A stretch of 64,000 nucleotides of DNA, from NCBI GenBank assembly GCA_029202545.1, contig CP119311.1, positions 1,674,001 through 1,738,000 of the forward strand, written 5' to 3'. Source of the DNA: Candidatus Pseudobacter hemicellulosilyticus (GTDB lineage: Bacteria; Bacteroidota; Bacteroidia; Chitinophagales; Chitinophagaceae). A program made the translations under genes and the position numbers. Every line of letters starts with the position of its first letter. Position 1 is the first letter of the stretch. The notes beneath the pieces were generated by a model. It had not been told where the DNA came from. It saw only the letters and a list, made by a program, of their open reading frames with translations, and did not search any database. Below are positions 52,603 to 62,700 of the stretch, one piece after another.

Positions 52603-53580
52603 TCAATGACAACCGCTTTCGCTGCCGCCTTTCTCCCGCCATTGCCGGTCCAGGGCCGACAATTCCTCCAGGTCTGCTTCAGTAAAAGGCGTAGCGGCCA
52701 GTTCATGGAGGGCGGGCTGACCGGCGTTCACCCAGGCGGTATACCAGAAAGCGGCTACGGCGAGTATGGACTGGCGCATCCTTCGTTCCACCATATTGCC
52801 CAGGAGCCTGTCAAAGGCCAGGGTATAGTTTGTAGAATACTGCCGCACCAGTTGGCCGTTGCGTTCTTCAAAGGCATATTGCTGTTCGCGGGGGAACAGC
52901 GCACGCAGGGCTTTTTCCATACGCAGGACGGTATCTGCTGCTGCTGCGCTTTCCAGCAGGCGGCTCCAGATAAAGGCCCCGGGTTTTTCCAGGTAGGGGG
53001 CCGGGCCGATAAAAAAGTCCCATGCCTGTGGGGCCAGTAGTTCCGGGATACGCGTTTCCCAGAAAGCATGAATACCGTGCTGTCCGGTGAGCTGGCCATT
53101 GTAATTACTGCAGGCATGGAGCGGGACATGCGCATCACCGATATAATGCCCTATATCAGCGCTATAGCGCAGGATACGGAATTTGTCCTTTTCCCGGAAA
53201 GCAGCTGTAAGCCGTTGCAGAACGGTCTGCACCCACCAGGGCAGTATGCCATGTTTTTGGAGGCTGTCGGCCGGATACCGGGCCAAGGCGGCAGACCAGT
53301 GCCGGGGCAGGGAATCAAAGGGCGGGCCATAGCGGTCCAGGTCTATATAATGCCGGGGCTTTTCTTCCGGCAGTAAATACCGGCGTTTATCAGGATCTAC
53401 TGCATGGGCTTCTATCCAGGGTAATAGCGGTTTGTACAGCACCAGCATAGATGGTGGCAGGAGGAAGACAGCCTGCCTGTTGATGAGGCGATGGGCGTAG
53501 AAGCCCCAGCTATAGGCAGGGAGCGGCAGGCAGCCAAGGCATAGCAAGGCCAGCCAGCTCAGAACCACTGGTAAAGACAT
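52603..53580 (-). CDS. Zinc-dependent phospholipase C-like/S1-P1-type protein, exported
   Basis: The 325-residue protein has a signal peptide (about 1-24, ending AYSW). The mature protein starts WGFYAHRLIN, where the N-terminal Trp and the His are typical zinc ligands of the phospholipase C/S1 nuclease fold. Further ligands appear in ADIGHYIGDAHVPLHAC and GIHAFWETR. These proteins hydrolyse phosphodiester or phospholipid substrates with three zinc ions. The exact substrate is unknown. It is read toward the antitoxin-like gene on the same strand. A TATTTTTG box precedes the start by about 44 bases. Confidence 0.85.
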   Translation of the reverse strand: MSLPVVLSWLALLCLGCLPLPAYSWGFYAHRLINRQAVFLLPPSMLVLYKPLLPWIEAHAVDPDKRRYLLPEEKPRHYIDLDRYGPPFDSLPRHWSAALARYPADSLQKHGILPWWVQTVLQRLTAAFREKDKFRILRYSADIGHYIGDAHVPLHACSNYNGQLTGQHGIHAFWETRIPELLAPQAWDFFIGPAPYLEKPGAFIWSRLLESAAAADTVLRMEKALRALFPREQQYAFEERNGQLVRQYSTNYTLAFDRLLGNMVERRMRQSILAVAAFWYTAWVNAGQPALHELAATPFTEADLEELSALDRQWREKGGSESGCH

Positions 53581-53623
53581 AACAATCCTATTTTCGGGTA
53601 TACAATAAAGTGATGCGGGTTCC

Positions 53624-53631
53624 CAAAAATA
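53624..53631 (-). promoter_or_regulatory. -7 box TATTTTTG for the phospholipase-like gene
   Basis: An exact TAnnTTTG match on the minus strand, 44 bases before ATG 53580. Confidence 0.45.
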
Positions 53632-53666
53632 AAAAAGCTACTCTTGTGTACCTAAAAAAGCAAGCC

Positions 53667-54341
53667 CTATTTCTCCCGTGTTTTATTGGGATTTTTCCCG
53701 TGAGAATGATGGTGTTCTTCCTCTTCCAGATGGGTGACACCACCGGAGATGGCGAATTTCATGGCTTCTGAAGAGCTGATATCGGTCACCAGCCTTACGC
53801 GGTCGCGCTTCACAAAATAGAGACGGCCGGTCAGCGCATAGGACTGCGGTACATAAACAGCCACAAATTCCTGCAGGCCAAATTCATGCAGTTCCTCATG
53901 GGTGATAAAGCCGATCTGCCAAACATCTGTGCTTTCCACACTGACCAGTACGGCCTTGTCGAACTTGCGCTTATCACCCGCAAAGGCTTCAAAAAAATCT
54001 TTGATAGTAGTATAGATGAGCTTAATTCCCGGTGTACGCTCCAGGATATTGTCCAGCAGTTCTACCAGTTTCCCTACTATAAACGAAGAAGAGATATAAC
54101 CCACAAAGACCACAACCAGGAGCACCAGGATAAAACCAAGACCCGGGATCTCAATGGTCCGGCCCTCCTTGTCTGTAGCCAGCAGGTGCGGGAATACCCG
54201 CTGTACCAGCCCCGGGAGGATGCCATCTATAAAATTGAACAGGGCGGTCACCGCGTAAACAGTGATGGCGATAGGCGCCAGGATGATCAGGCCCTGTAAA
54301 AAATACTGAAAAATTTTTCTGAGTACCTTACTTGTATGCAT
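53667..54341 (-). CDS. DUF502 family membrane protein
   Basis: The 224-residue protein has two transmembrane helices (about 13-38 and 68-92) with a short loop between. The conserved DUF502 soluble part follows (RTPGIKLIYTTIKDFFEAF). The His-rich tail (HLEEEEHHHSHGK) is poorly conserved. Function is not established for the family. It is divergent from the TetR gene, with about 284 bases between them. Confidence 0.88.
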   Translation of the reverse strand: MHTSKVLRKIFQYFLQGLIILAPIAITVYAVTALFNFIDGILPGLVQRVFPHLLATDKEGRTIEIPGLGFILVLLVVVFVGYISSSFIVGKLVELLDNILERTPGIKLIYTTIKDFFEAFAGDKRKFDKAVLVSVESTDVWQIGFITHEELHEFGLQEFVAVYVPQSYALTGRLYFVKRDRVRLVTDISSSEAMKFAISGGVTHLEEEEHHHSHGKNPNKTREK

Positions 54342-54588
54342 GTTGCAACAATGAATTTTGTCAAATTAAGCGCTGCCGGTATGCCTGCTCAAAACCTATG
54401 CTGCAGGACCGGTACTGCAAAACTCGTAAACCATTAGCAATTACCAATAAGTAAACTATTGGGCCTGATTGTTGTGCAACGTTGAGTGCCCCTCCCTTGT
54501 CCAGCGGTAACACAAACCCACGCTATTTCCTGCAAACAACAGTTAGTGGTCCCTCAGTAAAATAAATACTGAAAAAACCGCTGGAAAC

Positions 54589-54619
54589 TTTGGCTACCAC
54601 GAAAGTTTCCATAGTTTTG
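54589..54619 (+). promoter_or_regulatory. Promoter of the TetR-efflux operon (TTTG-N19-TAGTTTTG)
   Basis: TTTG at 54589-54592 and TAGTTTTG at 54612-54619 are 19 bases apart, the full Bacteroidota primary-sigma consensus. The start codon 54626 lies 7 bases after it, so the transcript has almost no leader. Confidence 0.7.
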
Positions 54620-54625
54620 CCGGGT

Positions 54626-55291
54626 ATGAGTACCAATGAACCCAATGCCAGAGTGCGCATCCGGCACAAAGCGGATGAACTGTTCATGCGTTACGGTATC
54701 CGTAGCGTCAGTATGGACGAGATCGCCAGCGGCCTCGGCATCAGCAAAAAGACCATTTACCAGTATTTCTCCGATAAGAATGAGCTGGTAGATGCCGTGG
54801 TAGAGAACATACTGGACAGTATGCGGGCCGACTGCAGCCAGTGCAGCACCCGCGCCAATGATGCGGTACACGAGATCTTTCTCACCATGCAAACCATTGT
54901 GGCCCAGTTCAGGAACATGAATTCAACAGTAGTCCATGACCTGGAAAAGTACCACGACAAGGCCTTCCGGAAACTCTCCGATCACAAGCACAAGTTCCTG
55001 CTGGAGATTGTCCGGAACAACCTGGAACGTGGCATCAGGGAAGGACTGTTCCGTGCAGATATTGACATGGATGTCCTCTCCAGGTTCCGCCTGGAGACCA
55101 TGATGATGCCTTTCAATATTACCCTTTTCCCTTCCGAAAAATACCAGCTCACAGATGTTACCATTGGTATCCTTGAGCATTATGTATTTGGCCTGGCCTC
55201 CCTCAAAGGCCATCAACTGATCCTCCAATACAAAGAAGAACGAACAAAAGCGAAACACTATGACACCTTACCAGGTAGCAAGGCGAACTAA
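54626..55291 (+). CDS. TetR/AcrR family transcriptional regulator
   Basis: The protein is 221 residues from ATG 54626; the longer frame needs a TTG start. The N-terminal helix-turn-helix is typical (SMDEIASGLGISKKTIYQYF, residues about 28-47), followed by an effector-binding region with no recognised ligand. It sits first in an operon with tolC, an adaptor gene and an RND pump gene, and its stop overlaps the tolC start by 32 bases. It likely represses the operon and responds to a substrate of the pump. Confidence 0.9.
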   Translation: MSTNEPNARVRIRHKADELFMRYGIRSVSMDEIASGLGISKKTIYQYFSDKNELVDAVVENILDSMRADCSQCSTRANDAVHEIFLTMQTIVAQFRNMNSTVVHDLEKYHDKAFRKLSDHKHKFLLEIVRNNLERGIREGLFRADIDMDVLSRFRLETMMMPFNITLFPSEKYQLTDVTIGILEHYVFGLASLKGHQLILQYKEERTKAKHYDTLPGSKAN

Positions 55292-56675
55292 ACCCGTGCT
55301 GGTCCTCCTGCTGGCAATCATTGCCGGCCGGTCGATTGCGCAGAACAACCGGCATGAACTGTCCGTTCGTGAAAGCGTGGACTATGCCATGAAGAACAGT
55401 GCCCAGGTAAAGAACGCACTGATCGGTATCCTGCTCCAGGAACAAACCAACAAAGAGATCACCGCCTCCGCCCTGCCCCTCATCAGCGGCAGTGTGGAAG
55501 GTAACTATTACCCCAAAGTGCCTGTACAGAGCTTTCCCAACTTTATCAGCCCGGCCACCTACCAGGTGCTGATTGATGAAGGCGTGAAAGATGGCAGCGG
55601 CAATCCCATAGTGATGCCGGGCGATTTTGGCTTTATTCAGGCGCCTTTCGGCACCAAGTATACTGCCACCGCAGGCATCAGCCTCCAGCAACTGCTGTTT
55701 GACGGCCAGGTTTTCATCGGTCTCCAGGCCCGTGAAGCTTCTATACGCTATGCCCGCAGCACCGCGGAAGTAACGCAGGAGCAGGTCAAGGCCAATATTC
55801 ACAAGATCTATTACCAGGTAGTCATCGGCCGCCGGCAGATGGAAACCATTGACGCCAATATCGCCCGCTCGGAAAAACTGCTCAATGATACCCGCGCCCT
55901 CTTCCAGAACGGCTTTGCCGAGAAACTGGACGTGGACAAGGTGGATGTCACCCTCGCCAACCTCCGCACCGAACATATCAAACTGGAAAACCAGCTGGCC
56001 GTTGGCCTTTTCGGCCTGAAGCTGCTGATGGGTATGCCGGTAAAAGAGGAGCTGATCCTGACAGATACCCTGTCGGAAGAGGAGATCAAGGCCAACCTGC
56101 TGGACACCGCCTACAGCTATAACGACCGCAAAGAATTCCAGCAGCTCACCTATGCCGAACAACTGGGCGATTTTAACGTCCGCCGCTACCAGCTCAGCAA
56201 GCTGCCCACCGCAGCCCTGATCGGTAACTATGCCAAACTGGCCCAGCGCAATGAGTTCAATTTCTTTGACCGGGATGGCGAATGGTTCACCACGGCGCTG
56301 GTAGGAGTAAAGATCTCGGTGCCCATCTTTGAAGGGCTGGCCAAGAATGCCCGCATAGAAAAAGCCCGGCTGGAATTGAAGCAAACGAAGAACAATATGG
56401 AGCAGCTGAAACTCTCCATCGATAATGAAGTGGAAACCGCCCGCAGGAATATCAACAGCGCGCTGGTGTCCATGGATTACCAGCGCAGGAATATGACCCT
56501 GTCTGAAAATGTCTATAACCAGACCAAGCTGAAATATGAGCAGGGCCTGGGGTCCAACCTGGAGATCACCACGGCGCAGACTGAGATGCGGACGGCGCAG
56601 ACCAATTATTATACTTCCCTGTATGATGCCGTTATCGCCCGGATCGATTACCTCAAAGCCACCGGTAAACTCTGA
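55260..56675 (+). CDS. TolC-family outer-membrane efflux protein
   Basis: The 471-residue protein has a signal segment (about 1-27, ending SIAQNN) and two outer-membrane-efflux repeats with long helices (for example TAEVTQEQVKANIHKIYYQV and the C-terminal TQTEMRTAQTNYYT). These form the trimeric channel of a tripartite pump. It overlaps the tetR gene by 32 bases and precedes the adaptor gene by 47 bases. The order TetR, TolC, adaptor, RND is common in Bacteroidota. Confidence 0.92.
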   Translation: MTPYQVARRTKPVLVLLLAIIAGRSIAQNNRHELSVRESVDYAMKNSAQVKNALIGILLQEQTNKEITASALPLISGSVEGNYYPKVPVQSFPNFISPATYQVLIDEGVKDGSGNPIVMPGDFGFIQAPFGTKYTATAGISLQQLLFDGQVFIGLQAREASIRYARSTAEVTQEQVKANIHKIYYQVVIGRRQMETIDANIARSEKLLNDTRALFQNGFAEKLDVDKVDVTLANLRTEHIKLENQLAVGLFGLKLLMGMPVKEELILTDTLSEEEIKANLLDTAYSYNDRKEFQQLTYAEQLGDFNVRRYQLSKLPTAALIGNYAKLAQRNEFNFFDRDGEWFTTALVGVKISVPIFEGLAKNARIEKARLELKQTKNNMEQLKLSIDNEVETARRNINSALVSMDYQRRNMTLSENVYNQTKLKYEQGLGSNLEITTAQTEMRTAQTNYYTSLYDAVIARIDYLKATGKL

Positions 56676-56722
56676 GTACACCTTTAACCATTTATAGCCA
56701 TTCAAATTAAAAATCCCAACAG

Positions 56723-57874
56723 ATGCAAAAGATATACAGAATAAGTGCCGCCATGCTGGTCCTCTTTCTGGCCGCCTGCGGCCCGAAGGACCAACTGGCC
56801 GAGAAGAAAAAAAAGCTTGAATCACTGAAAGCAGGTCAGGAAGCCCAGGCCAAAGAGATCTCGCAACTGGAAGAAGAGATCAGCAAGCTGGATACCACCG
56901 TCCGTATAGAAAAAACCAAACTGGTGGCTATCCAGCCGGTACAGCCCGCCCAGTTCACCCACTATATTGACCTCAAAGGTCGTATTGACGCACAGAACAT
57001 GGCCTACGTCACTCCCCGTGGCGCCGGTGGCCAGGTGAAAGCCCTCTATGTTAAACAAGGTGACGTTGTCCGCAAGGGCCAGCTCCTCATGAAGCTGGAC
57101 GATGTGGTCAATCGCCAGCAGATAGAACAGGTCAAAGTGCAGCTCAGCCTTGCCCAGACCCTCTACGAACGCCGCAAGAACCTCTGGGACCAGCAGATCG
57201 GTACAGAAGTAGAACTGCTGCAGGCGAAGAATAACGTGGACAACCTGAAGAAACAGATCGACCTGCTGAATGATCAGCTGGATATGACCAACGTATATGC
57301 AGAAATGAGCGGTGTGGCCGATATGGTGAATATCCGCGTGGGTGAGACCTTCGCCGCCGCCAGCGCTTCTACCCTGGGCGTCCGCATCGTGAATACAGGC
57401 GATCTGAAAGTGGTGGCCGATGTTCCTGAAAATTATCTCGGTAAAGTTGGCGTAGGCAGCAACCTGCTCATCAGCCTGCCTGAACTGAATAATGATACGC
57501 TCCGCGCCCGTGTAAACGTGGCCGGCAAGATCATTGATCCTTCCACCCGCTCTTTCTATGTGGAAGCCAGGATCCCCGCTTCAAAGAACCTTCGTCCCAA
57601 CCAGCTGGCTATTGTCAGGATCCAGGACTATTCCACGCCACAGGCCATCACCGTCCCGGTGAGTACCCTGCAAAGCGATGAGAAAGGCAAGTTCGTCATG
57701 GTGGCCGTGAAAGAAGGGAACAAACTGGTGGCTAAAAAGAATACTGTTACCGTTGGTGAGCTCTATGGTGATAAACTGGAGATCAGGAGCGGCCTGCAGG
57801 CTGGTGAATCCCTGATCACAGAAGGATTCCAGGGGCTGTATGAAGGACAGCCGATCACTACAGATGTGCAGTAA
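56723..57874 (+). CDS. RND efflux periplasmic adaptor (membrane fusion protein), lipoprotein
   Basis: The 383-residue protein has a lipobox (LAACGPKDQ, Cys19), so it is anchored by lipid in the inner membrane. A Lys/Glu-rich coiled coil follows the lipid site (EKKKKLESLKAGQEAQ). The adaptor core then shows the lipoyl-like half (VTPRGAGGQVKALYVKQGDVV), a helical hairpin, and beta-barrel segments. It links the RND pump to the TolC channel. Confidence 0.92.
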   Translation: MQKIYRISAAMLVLFLAACGPKDQLAEKKKKLESLKAGQEAQAKEISQLEEEISKLDTTVRIEKTKLVAIQPVQPAQFTHYIDLKGRIDAQNMAYVTPRGAGGQVKALYVKQGDVVRKGQLLMKLDDVVNRQQIEQVKVQLSLAQTLYERRKNLWDQQIGTEVELLQAKNNVDNLKKQIDLLNDQLDMTNVYAEMSGVADMVNIRVGETFAAASASTLGVRIVNTGDLKVVADVPENYLGKVGVGSNLLISLPELNNDTLRARVNVAGKIIDPSTRSFYVEARIPASKNLRPNQLAIVRIQDYSTPQAITVPVSTLQSDEKGKFVMVAVKEGNKLVAKKNTVTVGELYGDKLEIRSGLQAGESLITEGFQGLYEGQPITTDVQ

Positions 57875-57922
57875 ACAATGGGCTGCTGCAGCCCAATGCC
57901 AACACAATCTTAAAATAACCGT

Positions 57923-60900
57923 ATGAGTGTTTTAGAAAATTTAACCGGGAAGTTCAAGCAGTTTGGGCCTACTACCTGGAGTATAAAGAATAAGACCTCC
58001 ATTTATCTCATGATGCTGATCGTGAGCCTGATCGGGGTCTACCAGTTTGTGACGCTGCCCAAAGAGCAGTTCCCTGATATCGTGATCCCCACCATTTATG
58101 TACAGACCATCTATGTGGGCAACTCTCCTAAAGATATTGAGAACCTGGTAACACAACCTATAGAGAAACAGATCAAAGGCATCACCGGCGCCAAGATCAA
58201 TAAGACCACCAGTACTTCCGTACAGGATTATTCTGCCATCATGGTGGAATTTGATACGGATGTGAAAACTGATGTGGCCCTGCAGAAAGTGAAAGATGCC
58301 GTGGACAAGGCTAAGCCTGATCTGCCCACTGATCTTACCGAAGAGCCTTCCGTCATGGAGGTGAGCTTTTCCGATCAGCCCATCATGTATGTGAACGTGA
58401 GCGGCAACTATGATGTGGTGAAGCTGAAAGAATATGCAGACGACCTGAAAGACCGGCTCGAAGAACTGAAGCAGATCAACCGGGTTGACCTGGTAGGCGC
58501 CCCCGAGCGCGAATTCCAGATCAATGTGAACAATTACCGGATGCAGAGCGCCGGCGTTACTTTCGATGATATCGCCAGTGCCGTTGCCCGCGAAAACATG
58601 GATATTTCCGGCGGCCAGCTGGATGTAGGCACTACCCAGCGTAACCTGCAGCTGAAGGGCCAGTTCAAAACCTCTTTCGATATTGAAAAAGTAGTGGTGC
58701 GCAACTCAAAAGGCGCGGCCATCTATCTCAAGGATATTGCTGAGATCAGGGATACCATCAAAGAAACGGAAAGTTATGCGCGCCTGAATGGCAAAAGTGT
58801 TATCACCCTCAATATCATCAAGAGAGCCGGTGAAAACCTTATCGAAACCTCGGATGATGTGAAGAAGGTGGTTGATGAGATGAAGGCTTCCGATTTTCCC
58901 GCTAACCTGGATGTGGTGATCACCGGCGACCAGAGCAAGAGTACCCGCACTTCCTTCAACGAGCTGGTGAATACCATTGTGATCGGCTTTCTGCTGGTAC
59001 TTATAATCCTCATGTTCTTTATGGGTGTTACCAATGCCTTCTTTGTGGCGTTGTCAGTACCGCTGAGCATGTTTGTGGCCTTTATGTTCCTGCCGGCGGC
59101 GGACCTGGTGGTGGGGGGCCATGTGACGCTTAATTTCATTGTATTGTTCGCGCTGCTCTTCGGTCTGGGAATTATTGTGGACGATGCCATTGTGGTGATT
59201 GAGAATACCCACCGGATCTTTGTGCAGTCGCAGGGTAAGCTGTCAGCGCACAAGGCAGCCATGATGGCCGCCGGGGAAGTGTTTGTGCCGGTGCTGGCCG
59301 GTACCCTTACCACGCTGGCGCCCTTCTTCCCGCTACTGTTCTGGCCGGGTATCATTGGTAAGTTCATGATCTACCTGCCGGCAATGCTGATCTTTACGCT
59401 TAGCGCCTCACTGATAGTGGCCTTTATCATGAACCCGGTATTTGCCGTGGACTTCATGAACCACCCTGAACATGAAGGCAAGAAAAGAAAATCGGATATT
59501 TTCCGCAAACCTGCTTTCTGGATCGCGTTGGGCGGCGGCATCCTCCTTGACCTGGCAGGTACTACCTTCCTGGGTAACCTGGTGATCTTTATCCTGCTGA
59601 TGATCATCCTGAATATTTATGTGCTGGATAGTATCATCCGGAATTTCCAGAACAGGGTACTGCCCTGGATCATGAGCCACTATGAGAACCTGCTGCGCTG
59701 GGCGCTCAAAGGCTGGAGGCCCGTATGGATGCTGGTGGCCAGTTTTGTGCTGCTGATCCTGTCCTTTCTCTTTTTTGCCGCAAGACAGGTGCCGGTAGTG
59801 TTCTTCCCCGGCGGTGATCCCAACCAGATATTCGTTTACCTCAAGCTGCCTGTGGGCACCAGGGTGGAGTTGACGGATTCTATCACCAGGAACCTTGAAA
59901 GCCGTGTGTACCGCGTGCTGGGCATGGAGAATGGGAAAGAGAATCCCATAGTGGAAAGTGTGATCACCAATATTGCTGTAGGCGCCGGCGATCCCATGAG
60001 TGGCGACCGCAGTACCCGTCCCGAACTGGGCCGGATACAGATCTCGTTTGTGGAGTTTGAAAAAAGACATGGAGTACCTACCAGGCCCTACCTGGATTCT
60101 ATCCGGAAGGTGGTGAAAGGGATACCGGGTGCAGAACTGTCGGTAGACCAGGAGCAGAACGGCCCTCCCACTGAACCGCCCATTAATATCGAAGTGGCCA
60201 GTGAGAATTTCGACGACCTTACCAAGACCGCAGTGGAATTGAAAAACTACCTGGACTCTATACAGGTGCCCGGCGTGGAAGAACTGAAGATGGATATTGA
60301 CCTCACCAATCCGGAGATCACGCTGTCGGTAGACCGTGAGCGGGCCATGATTGAAGGGGTGTCCAGCGCCCAGATCGGACAGGAGATCCGGACCGCGCTC
60401 TTCGGCCGCGAGGTATCCAAGATCAAGGATGGGGAAGATGAATACAAGATCCAGCTGCGCAACCTGGAGTTGCAGCGCAAAGACCTCAGCGCCCTGCTGA
60501 ACATGAATATCAGCTTCCGCGATATGGCCAGCGGTAATTTCAAGAGTATACCCATCAGCTCACTGGTGAAAATTGATTATACCAGTACCCTGGGTAGTGT
60601 GAAACGGAAAAACCAGAAGCGGGTGATCACCCTGGCCTCCAACGTGCTGGAATCGCAGGGGTACACGCCTACGGCTGTGAACCAGGACCTGCTGCGGCAT
60701 ATAAATGACTTCAAAAAGAAACCCGATGGCGTTACTATACGGCAAACAGGTGAAGGCGAGCAACAGCAGGAAACTGCCCAGTTCCTTGGCCTGGCGATGG
60801 TGGTGGCCTTGTTGTTCATCCTGCTGATCCTGGTGATCCAGTTTAACTCCATCAGTAAGTCGGTCATCATCCTTACCGAGATCGTCTTCAGTGTGATCGG

Positions 60901-61504
60901 TGTGCTGCTGGGCTTTGGCATTACAGGCATGGAAGTGTCTGTGGTCATGACCGGTATCGGTATCGTGGGCCTGGCGGGTATTGTGGTGAAGAATGGTATC
61001 CTCGTGATAGAATTTGCCGACGAGTTGCGGATGCGTGGGCTGAAAACCCGTGAGGCAGTGATACAGGCCGGTAAAACGAGGATCATCCCAGTACTGCTCA
61101 CAGCGGTAGCGGCTATCCTTGGCCTGATCCCGCTGGCGGTTGGGTTCAACATTGATTTCGTAGGCGCCTTTGCGGAGTTGAAACCCAATATTTTCTTCGG
61201 GGGCGATAACACTGTGTTCTGGAAGCCGCTGTCCTGGACCATCATCTTTGGTCTGACGGTAGCCTTTTTCATGACCCTGGTGATTGTGCCCAGCATGTAC
61301 CTGATTGCTGAAAGGCTGAAAAGGCCCATGCGGAAGATGTACGGTGGCAAATGGGTATCCTTCATGGGCATTCCGCCACTCACCTTTATCTTCCTACCCA
61401 TGGCATTGGTGACCATGGCCGTGCATCGCGCTAAAAAGAGACGCCGCCGTCGCAAACTGGCCGGGCAGCGCGTAAACGAAGCCTTTATAGGCAGCTGGTT
61501 CTAA
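57923..61504 (+). CDS. RND-family multidrug efflux permease (AcrB-like)
   Basis: The 1193-residue inner-membrane pump has the RND layout: a first helix (about 25-43), a large periplasmic domain, and a transmembrane block with GIIVDDAIVVIENTHR, whose Asp pair carries the proton relay. A second half repeats this plan. It is longer than Escherichia coli AcrB (about 1050), with an extra segment near 520-590 that includes two hydrophobic helices. This is usual in Bacteroidota pumps of this kind. The substrate is unknown. It ends the operon, with a hairpin following. Confidence 0.94.
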   Translation: MSVLENLTGKFKQFGPTTWSIKNKTSIYLMMLIVSLIGVYQFVTLPKEQFPDIVIPTIYVQTIYVGNSPKDIENLVTQPIEKQIKGITGAKINKTTSTSVQDYSAIMVEFDTDVKTDVALQKVKDAVDKAKPDLPTDLTEEPSVMEVSFSDQPIMYVNVSGNYDVVKLKEYADDLKDRLEELKQINRVDLVGAPEREFQINVNNYRMQSAGVTFDDIASAVARENMDISGGQLDVGTTQRNLQLKGQFKTSFDIEKVVVRNSKGAAIYLKDIAEIRDTIKETESYARLNGKSVITLNIIKRAGENLIETSDDVKKVVDEMKASDFPANLDVVITGDQSKSTRTSFNELVNTIVIGFLLVLIILMFFMGVTNAFFVALSVPLSMFVAFMFLPAADLVVGGHVTLNFIVLFALLFGLGIIVDDAIVVIENTHRIFVQSQGKLSAHKAAMMAAGEVFVPVLAGTLTTLAPFFPLLFWPGIIGKFMIYLPAMLIFTLSASLIVAFIMNPVFAVDFMNHPEHEGKKRKSDIFRKPAFWIALGGGILLDLAGTTFLGNLVIFILLMIILNIYVLDSIIRNFQNRVLPWIMSHYENLLRWALKGWRPVWMLVASFVLLILSFLFFAARQVPVVFFPGGDPNQIFVYLKLPVGTRVELTDSITRNLESRVYRVLGMENGKENPIVESVITNIAVGAGDPMSGDRSTRPELGRIQISFVEFEKRHGVPTRPYLDSIRKVVKGIPGAELSVDQEQNGPPTEPPINIEVASENFDDLTKTAVELKNYLDSIQVPGVEELKMDIDLTNPEITLSVDRERAMIEGVSSAQIGQEIRTALFGREVSKIKDGEDEYKIQLRNLELQRKDLSALLNMNISFRDMASGNFKSIPISSLVKIDYTSTLGSVKRKNQKRVITLASNVLESQGYTPTAVNQDLLRHINDFKKKPDGVTIRQTGEGEQQQETAQFLGLAMVVALLFILLILVIQFNSISKSVIILTEIVFSVIGVLLGFGITGMEVSVVMTGIGIVGLAGIVVKNGILVIEFADELRMRGLKTREAVIQAGKTRIIPVLLTAVAAILGLIPLAVGFNIDFVGAFAELKPNIFFGGDNTVFWKPLSWTIIFGLTVAFFMTLVIVPSMYLIAERLKRPMRKMYGGKWVSFMGIPPLTFIFLPMALVTMAVHRAKKRRRRRKLAGQRVNEAFIGSWF

Positions 61505-61530
61505 AAAAGCTCCTGCGATTACACTATTTT

Positions 61531-61571
61531 CGGGTCGTGCGGCGTTTTTCCCGCACGACCCGTAATATTTC
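61531..61571 (+). terminator. Hairpin terminator of the efflux operon
   Basis: A perfect 12-bp stem CGGGTCGTGCGG/CCGCACGACCCG, loop CGTTTTTC, then TAATATTT. The T tract is interrupted. Confidence 0.6.
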
Positions 61572-61638
61572 CGGCCTTCCAACTACTGATGTAACGGTTA
61601 GGAAAATCAACGGCCCAACCCTAACCTTTTAGTCCTTT

Positions 61639-62688
61639 ATGCAACACCTGAATCCTGTTTCCTGTAAAAAGCTGATGGCCCTGCCCCTGTTGATGTGCGG
61701 CTTACTGTTTGTACTGGCCCTTGGTTCCTGCCAGAAAGGAATAGAAGATCCGGAGCCTGACCCCGATGAGGGCATGTGGGTGTTAACACGAAAAGCAGAA
61801 CGAAGGGTTTCCGGTCCCAATGCCGGCATGTACTATACCTGGAACGCAGGCTATGAATACCTCCCGCTTGAAGGATGCATTGTATACCGTGATACCCTTG
61901 ATGGCGTACCAAATGATGAACGCAGGTATTCCTACGATCTGAAAGGCCGGCTCAAAAGAGTGCAATGGAGTAAAATGGGTGTCTTGGCAGAAGAGCATAC
62001 GCTGGAATACAATGGCGACGGACTGCCGCTGACTTTAAAGGGAACAGTATCGCTACCCCAGTCCTCTTCCTATGAAGCGCGGTTCAGCTGGACTAAAGCA
62101 GGGACTGGCTGGAAAGGTGAATTTGAAAATGACGGCTGGTTATACCTCGGTTACCAGGTTGTCAATAAGCGCTATGAGCTGGATGCAAAACGGCAGCTTA
62201 TGAAGCTGACCTACCTGAGTAATGGTCCGGCTGTTCCGGGTATGGTGCAGGAAGTGGTGCGAAATGAAAAAGGAGGCGTACTCCTGGAAAAATGGATCCG
62301 TCATTACCTGAGCGGTGATCCTGACAGGGACTCGCTGTTATACAGGCGGGAAGAGCAGCACCCATCAAGGATCAGCGAATTCCAGGCCTACCTGGCGCAT
62401 GGTATCCAATGGTTCAGCGACTATGACAATATTCACCTGTTCCCCAGGCTGACCGTTGGCATGGAGTTTTTTGATTATGACAGGCAATGGCCGCTGAAAG
62501 TAACCTGTTTTCTTATTACCATGGACACTGGCGTTGAAGTAGTACAGCAGATCTATGAATATGAGTTTAAGACAACGTACGATAAAAATGAGAATCCTGT
62601 CAACCTAAAGATCTTTAAGGATGGCAGCCTGGACATTGAAGTAGATTATACCTGGGAAAAACAATCCTGGGTCAAACCCGCCAACTAA
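61639..62688 (+). CDS. Hypothetical lipoprotein with YD-repeat-like segments
   Basis: The 349-residue protein has a lipobox (LALGSCQK, Cys31). The mature region has several beta-hairpin segments of the type YSYDLKGRLKRVQW and YNGDGLPLTLKG, reminiscent of YD/RHS-like repeats in small Bacteroidota lipoproteins. The N-terminal spacer is acidic (EDPEPDPDEG). No enzyme motif is seen. Function unknown. It is followed by the AIM24 gene after 12 bases, so the two may share a transcript. Confidence 0.72.
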   Translation: MQHLNPVSCKKLMALPLLMCGLLFVLALGSCQKGIEDPEPDPDEGMWVLTRKAERRVSGPNAGMYYTWNAGYEYLPLEGCIVYRDTLDGVPNDERRYSYDLKGRLKRVQWSKMGVLAEEHTLEYNGDGLPLTLKGTVSLPQSSSYEARFSWTKAGTGWKGEFENDGWLYLGYQVVNKRYELDAKRQLMKLTYLSNGPAVPGMVQEVVRNEKGGVLLEKWIRHYLSGDPDRDSLLYRREEQHPSRISEFQAYLAHGIQWFSDYDNIHLFPRLTVGMEFFDYDRQWPLKVTCFLITMDTGVEVVQQIYEYEFKTTYDKNENPVNLKIFKDGSLDIEVDYTWEKQSWVKPAN

Positions 62689-62700
62689 AAAAATACATAT

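Noticed and set aside
55203..56825. 540-codon minus-strand frame opposite tolC
   Set aside because: A long shadow frame caused by codon bias in tolC. The tolC frame has clear family motifs.
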